Shown one piece after another: positions 52,037 to 53,129 of a stretch of 53,129 nucleotides of DNA. The DNA is from Cryobacterium fucosi. Lineage in GTDB: Bacteria; Actinomycetota; Actinomycetes; Actinomycetales; Microbacteriaceae. The stretch spans positions 1-53,129 of the forward strand of contig NZ_SOHH01000025.1 of assembly GCF_004403515.1 (NCBI RefSeq). Direction: 5' to 3'. The notes beneath the pieces were generated by a model, which made no database searches, had not been told where the DNA came from, and saw only the letters and a program-made list of their open reading frames with translations. The translations under genes were made by a program, and so were the position numbers. Within the stretch, counting starts at the first letter, position 1. The number at the start of each line of letters is the position of its first letter.

Positions 52037-52420
52037 CTAGAGAACACGAAAAGCGCCCACTCGGGGCGCCCTTCGCTCTCGTTCGCTCAAGGTAGCCAGC
52101 GAGGTCACCACGACCCCAGCACCCGCCGTCCAGATTGTCTCGAGCATACACTGCAGGTACGTTCTGTGCGATGAGCTATTAATTTGAGTTGCCTTGTGCC
52201 GACCATTCATTCTGGTCTCCTTCCGAAGAGCCCTACCGGGCCGTTCTTTGAGAAGACGAACGAATGCCAACGTCATGACGAACGCCAAGCCACCTGTTAC
52301 GGTCCAAAAATCGAATCTGGACTCGCTGACACCTTCAACGAACGAGGTCTTCAGTGTGCAGCCGCATCGATTGCGAGCACAAGTCCCCGAAAGAGGGCAC
52401 AGGACGGTGGCACGAATCAC
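52037..52420 (-). CDS. Hypothetical small membrane protein (start uncertain)
   Basis: The 127-residue frame has a possible membrane helix near residues 40-58 (FWTVTGGLAFVMTLAFVRLL). A strong ribosome site (AAGGAG, 6-base spacing) favours an internal ATG at 52210, which would give only 57 residues starting MNGRHKATQINSSSHRTYLQ. The last codons cross a terminator-like hairpin, which casts doubt on the C-terminus. It may be two short genes or a degraded one. Confidence 0.3.
   Translation of the reverse strand: MIRATVLCPLSGTCARNRCGCTLKTSFVEGVSESRFDFWTVTGGLAFVMTLAFVRLLKERPGRALRKETRMNGRHKATQINSSSHRTYLQCMLETIWTAGAGVVVTSLATLSERERRAPRVGAFRVL
52047..52069 (-). terminator. Intrinsic terminator, minus strand
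   Basis: GCGCCC (52053-52058) and GGGCGC (52064-52069) form a GC-rich stem with a 5-base loop. On the minus strand it is followed by TTTTCGTG, giving the standard hairpin plus T-run. Confidence 0.65.
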
Positions 52421-52528
52421 GACCCAAACGGCACACCTTTGCAGGACCGCGCGGCCAGTTGCACGGACTCATAGGGTTGCAGCATGACGGTCTCAGCGTT
52501 CCAGTAGATCCCCGAACGCCACCTCGGA

Positions 52529-53104
52529 GTGGCAGCGACGCTCGCTCATGACGACGAGCTGATCGAGCAGGTGGGCGAGCTGCTCCTCGGGTACCTCGCG
52601 CAGGAGGGCGGCGGCGTCAGCATCAAGGAGATCCCAAAGGGTCCGGTCAGTCAGGCCGTGATTGAGAGCGTCGCCCCGATTCCTCGCAAGGTCGCGCTGC
52701 TCGTGGCCGACGCGCTCGTCGTGCTGCGCGCGGCCCTGGAGCACACGCTGTTTGCCGAGGCCGAGTTCCTGAACGGCGGGCCGCTGGACGAGAAGCCTGC
52801 CAAGACGATCGAGATGCCCGCGCGGCTCACGCACGAGGAGTTCGCTGACTGGGTGGCGAAGCGGCCCCGCCTCGCTCCGGAGTCAATGAAGTCGGGCAGC
52901 GAGCTCCTGCGCCGAGTTGGCGGGTTGCAGCCCTTCCATCGCAACGTCAGGCCCGAACCTGCACCCATTGGCGCGGCTGACGTCCCAGACGAACCACGCG
53001 AAGCACCGGACGCCCGCGATCACGGTGGTGCGGCTAGTACTACAGTCGCGTTTATTTTAGGTTCGTCGGCGTGGTTCTTTGCTTTCGGCATGGGTCCGTG
53101 TTAA
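52529..53104 (+). CDS. Hypothetical protein, 3' end inside the terminal repeat
   Basis: This is a 191-residue ORF. Residues 1-145 look like a real helical protein (HDDELIEQVGELLLGYLAQE, then VADALVVLRAALEHTLFAEA and MPARLTHEEFADWVAKRP, ending LQPFHRNVRPE), similar in layout to actinobacterial proteins of unknown function with an N-terminal LRAALDH-type helix. The last 25 codons lie in the 99-bp repeat, so the natural C-terminus has been replaced. The start is uncertain; GTG at 52529 has no good ribosome site and the frame could begin earlier. Confidence 0.5.
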   Translation: MAATLAHDDELIEQVGELLLGYLAQEGGGVSIKEIPKGPVSQAVIESVAPIPRKVALLVADALVVLRAALEHTLFAEAEFLNGGPLDEKPAKTIEMPARLTHEEFADWVAKRPRLAPESMKSGSELLRRVGGLQPFHRNVRPEPAPIGAADVPDEPREAPDARDHGGAASTTVAFILGSSAWFFAFGMGPC

Positions 53105-53129
53105 TCCTTGCGGGTGGGCGATGATGTTT
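53031..53129. repeat. Right copy of perfect 99-bp terminal inverted repeat
   Basis: Exact reverse complement of positions 1-99. It ends at the last base of the window and begins right after GGTG at 53027-53030, where the match to the left end stops. Confidence 0.97.

Overview
The window looks like a draft contig or small accessory replicon from a high-GC Gram-positive actinobacterium, most likely Microbacteriaceae. The clues are GC-rich codon use, GTG and TTG starts with AAGGAG-type ribosome sites, IclR/ROK-regulated sugar operons, an IIB-IIC-IIA fructose PTS protein, a DUF4913 protein, and a hemolysin III gene beside an uppS remnant. Both ends carry a perfect 99-bp inverted repeat (1-99 and 53031-53129). 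This is either a terminal inverted repeat or the k-mer overlap of an assembly-graph contig. I saw no replication or partition gene, tRNA, rRNA or CRISPR array.

Layout. 0-8 kb: two small membrane proteins, an alpha/beta hydrolase, then a catabolic cluster (SGNH hydrolase overlapping a large FAD-dependent oxidoreductase, a divergent MHS-type transporter and an IclR regulator). 8-9.4 kb: a frameshifted serine resolvase and a DUF4440-like protein. 9.2-15.6 kb and 24.1-29 kb: the two halves of what looks like one cyclic-di-GMP/cell-surface island. It holds three GGDEF-EAL proteins, an anchored surface protein with QCNGS motifs next to a broken sortase, and a GEMM-I-like c-di-GMP riboswitch ahead of a WxL surface protein, its DUF916 partner and a DtxR/IdeR-like protein without a DNA-binding domain. 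15.7-23.9 kb: a segment that splits this island. It is bounded by inverted ends of one IS3-family element and carries a complete D-galactonate operon (IclR regulator, a kinase-aldolase fusion, dehydratase, transporter) plus a second IS.

29-38.8 kb: an amino-sugar operon (ROK regulator, BadF-type kinase, ABC binding protein and two permeases without an ATPase, double-SIS protein, glucosamine-6-phosphate deaminase). It is followed by an IS1595-family element with an 8-bp target duplication and an aldo/keto reductase pseudogene. 38.8-44.6 kb: decaying IS110, IS1380 and IS3 pieces around a hemolysin III gene, an uppS remnant, a DUF4913 gene and small unknown ORFs. 44.6-48.4 kb: a solitary fruA-type PTS gene and an IS4-family element next to a 103-bp MITE with the same termini. 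48.8-53.1 kb: lemA, a cupredoxin/SHOCT pair, a second MITE copy cutting an ATPase-like remnant, a putative HTH protein and degenerate ORFs running into the right repeat.

At least ten genes are broken by single-base indels, short tandem duplications or nonsense codons. The intact parts are the c-di-GMP/surface genes, the galactonate operon, the amino-sugar operon and the PTS gene. All family assignments come from reading motifs in the translations; no database search was possible.
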